Under the pieces are notes generated by a model, which saw only the letters and a program-made list of their open reading frames with translations, was not told where the DNA came from and ran no database searches. 32,240 nucleotides of DNA, taken from positions 1 through 32,240 of the forward strand of contig JAFSBM010000072.1 of NCBI GenBank assembly GCA_017437285.1, in the 5' to 3' direction. The position numbers and the translations under genes were made by a program. Below are positions 30,990 through 32,240 of this stretch, one piece after another. Source of the DNA: Ruminococcus sp. (lineage in GTDB: Bacteria > Bacillota > Clostridia > Oscillospirales > Ruminococcaceae). Every line of letters begins with the position of its first letter. The first letter of the stretch is position 1.

Positions 30990-31898
30990 CTATTCCTCCT
31001 CAGAAATAATCGAATTTTTATTATCCCATAATTCCGCCTGTGGTACAGGAGTTGATTTATCGGCGGATTTCGCACGGAAAGGACCACGGGAGTGCGAATC
31101 AATGAACAGATCGTGGAATCTGATATACCTTGAAATTGATTTTGCTATTACAAGCAAGCAGGTCAAAGGTGTATTATGTCCGTAACCGTAAATTATAGTG
31201 GGGGTATCGGTTATATCAGCAGATACACGCCATACAATTCCCAGTCTGTCAAGATTATCCATTATCTTCCTGACTCTTTCAACCGGCAGGTCAACCTGTT
31301 TGGATATGTACTCCAATGACTGCATTCTGTTACGGTAGCAGCTTCCGAGATAGTGAACGATATTTATTGTATCTCTGTTGGCGAGGGTGTGAAAGAGATA
31401 AATCATATTATCGCTTACCTCGGTGTAGGAGTCCACACCGTTTTCTGGTATCTTCACAAAACAACAATATTTCAGATCGTCGTTAAGTCTTGCAATAGAA
31501 CATTCGTTGTCTGTTTTAAGCTCTGCATATGTTTCAAGTTCAAGATGATCGGGATATTTAGCAGCTGACAGTGTGTAGTCGTTATAGGCTGAAATAGCTG
31601 CATAATAGAGCCGCATAATTAAATCTGCACGTTCTTTTTCGGGTGTCTGCCTGATTTTCTCGGTAATAAGCTGTTCCAGATCGAGATTAGGTTCTTCATT
31701 TTTTATACCGAACATAACATCAAGTGAAACGCCTAATATTCCTGATATTTTAGGCAAAAGCTCCGAATCGGGCAAACTTCCGTTTTCCCATTTTGAAACT
31801 GCCTGTGGAGTGACGTTCAGCTTTGCAGCGAGCTGACCTTGAGTCATTCCGCAGGATTTTCTGTATTTTGATAGATTTTTACTGAATTGCAATTCCAT
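30990..31898 (-). CDS. XRE-family regulator with C-terminal ligand/winged-helix-like region, coupled to GH44
   Basis: A 302-residue protein with an N-terminal XRE helix-turn-helix (about 5-60; MTQGQLAAKLNVTPQAVSKWENG), a helical linker and a C-terminal region (about 145-235) that looks like a second DNA-binding or winged-helix fold (YISKQVDLPVERVRKIMDNLDRLGIVW). The GAGGAGG of the GH44 gene overlaps its last codons (SEEE-stop), so both proteins come from one mRNA. Control of GH44 by an adjacent dedicated regulator is inferred. Start at 31898 because GAGGTG lies 4 bases upstream; an ATG 12 bases earlier is inside that site. Confidence 0.85.
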   Translation of the reverse strand: MELQFSKNLSKYRKSCGMTQGQLAAKLNVTPQAVSKWENGSLPDSELLPKISGILGVSLDVMFGIKNEEPNLDLEQLITEKIRQTPEKERADLIMRLYYAAISAYNDYTLSAAKYPDHLELETYAELKTDNECSIARLNDDLKYCCFVKIPENGVDSYTEVSDNMIYLFHTLANRDTINIVHYLGSCYRNRMQSLEYISKQVDLPVERVRKIMDNLDRLGIVWRVSADITDTPTIIYGYGHNTPLTCLLVIAKSISRYIRFHDLFIDSHSRGPFRAKSADKSTPVPQAELWDNKNSIISEEE

Positions 31899-31969
31899 TT
31901 TACACCTCATAAGTCAACGGGTGATTGATTTTTGTGAAAGAGATTTCCGGATTATCTCTCGTTGATTTT

Positions 31970-31998
31970 ATTATATCACAATTCTCCGTTGTTTGCAA
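31970..31998 (-). promoter_or_regulatory. Promoter of the regulator-GH44 operon
   Basis: On the minus strand TTGCAA (31993-31998), a 17-base spacer and TATAAT (31970-31975), about 70 bases before the start codon. Confidence 0.7.
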
Positions 31999-32018
31999 CC
32001 AATTGTTTTTTCATTTCA

Positions 32019-32035
32019 TACAACGTAGCGTTGTA
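32019..32035. promoter_or_regulatory. Palindrome upstream of the regulator-GH44 promoter
   Basis: TACAACG-TAG-CGTTGTA is a perfect 7-bp inverted repeat about 20 bases upstream of the -35. Related ACAACGG occurs in the promoter spacer. A direct repeat GGTTAAA (32037 and 32049 regions) lies next to it. It is a candidate operator for the adjacent XRE-type regulator. Confidence 0.5.
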
Positions 32036-32054
32036 CGGTTAAACAACCGGTTAA

Positions 32055-32095
32055 ATGTTAAAAAATAAACCACACAAAGTATCAACTCTGTGTGG
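32055..32095 (-). terminator. Terminator of a minus-strand gene beyond the right edge
   Basis: CCACACA (32070-32076) pairs with TGTGTGG (32089-32095). On the minus strand a T-rich run follows (TTTATTTTTTAA). It would end transcription arriving from the right, outside the window. Confidence 0.7.
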
Positions 32096-32101
32096 TGTTG
32101 A

Positions 32102-32240
32102 GGGCATCTCTAAAAACCCCTTTTGAGAAAAAACAGCTATGCACGTCATCTGCTTCGTCAACCTCCCTTGGAGTGCGACAGCACGCCTTCGGAAGGTTTC
32201 CTTGCAGCTGTCATACCTATCTGTTTTTTCTTTAATCAAA
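32102..32240. mobile_element. MITE copy B, truncated by the window edge
   Basis: It begins GGGCATCTCTAAAAA and follows the inverse of copy A (15396-15554) base for base except two substitutions and one T-run length change. About 19 more bases should lie beyond the window. The left flank is TTGA. An open frame of 62 codons through it is not a gene. Confidence 0.9.

Noticed and set aside
32051-32239. A 62-codon open frame running into the right edge
   Set aside because: It is MITE copy B plus a terminator, not a protein gene; the same sequence in copy A is not open in a comparable frame with a start signal.
1-32240. CRISPR arrays, rRNA genes, prophage or full-length insertion sequences
   Set aside because: No regularly spaced direct repeats, rRNA-like sequence, transposase, integrase or phage structural genes were seen on either strand.

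Overview
The window looks like chromosomal DNA from a low-GC, strictly anaerobic, cellulosome-forming Firmicute, most likely Ruminococcus (R. flavefaciens / R. champanellensis type). The reasons are two secreted glycoside hydrolases ending in dockerin modules (a GH43-like protein and a GH44 cellulase), an oxygen-sensitive class III ribonucleotide reductase with its activase, and clostridial-type genes (CarD-like, EcsC, DUF1292, Tyr T-box). Genus is an inference from these families; no rRNA is present.

Layout. 1-14457 is almost entirely minus strand and housekeeping in character: a palindromic repeat cluster, DUF1292 protein, nrdD-nrdG behind an NrdR box, a degenerate SGNH-like membrane protein, an EcsC protein, a PAS/GGDEF-like/EAL phosphodiesterase, a MATE transporter with a small membrane protein, recD2-mreB, a CarD-like regulator, and a three-gene XRE-regulator/membrane-protein operon whose promoter carries four copies of a 9-bp operator-like motif. 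14585-18084 is plus strand: a cytoplasmic-looking amidase_3/SH3 protein and a cellulosomal GH43-like enzyme whose 5' UTR is occupied by a 159-bp MITE. 18135-23353 is one long minus-strand operon that begins with a T-box leader whose specifier reads TAC (Tyr) and ends with tyrS, with five other genes in between. A divergent tRNA-Thr and a zeta-toxin-like kinase follow.

24427-28604 is an accessory-looking, AT-rich plus-strand segment: an ECF-type sigma factor with a transmembrane, Thr-rich partner, two paralogous small membrane proteins, and another membrane-anchored protein. It is punctuated by solo copies of the MITE terminal sequence GGGCATCTCTAAA. 28618-31998 (minus) is an XRE-type regulator translationally coupled to a dockerin-bearing GH44 endoglucanase. 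A second, nearly identical MITE copy runs off the right end.

The observations most worth following up are: (a) the MITE family with GGGCATCTCTAAA ends and 4-bp TNNA flanks, including a possible 1.6-kb cargo-carrying relative at 27013-28604; (b) the Tyr T-box operon, in which tyrS is the distal gene and two uncharacterised, ATGA-coupled genes are proximal; (c) the 23-bp-phased operator array; (d) the regulator/GH44 pair; (e) a second repeat family whose end supplies part of a promoter -10 box at 26346. Most genes have a recognisable sigma-A promoter with an exact 17-bp spacer; each was read by eye and none is experimentally supported.
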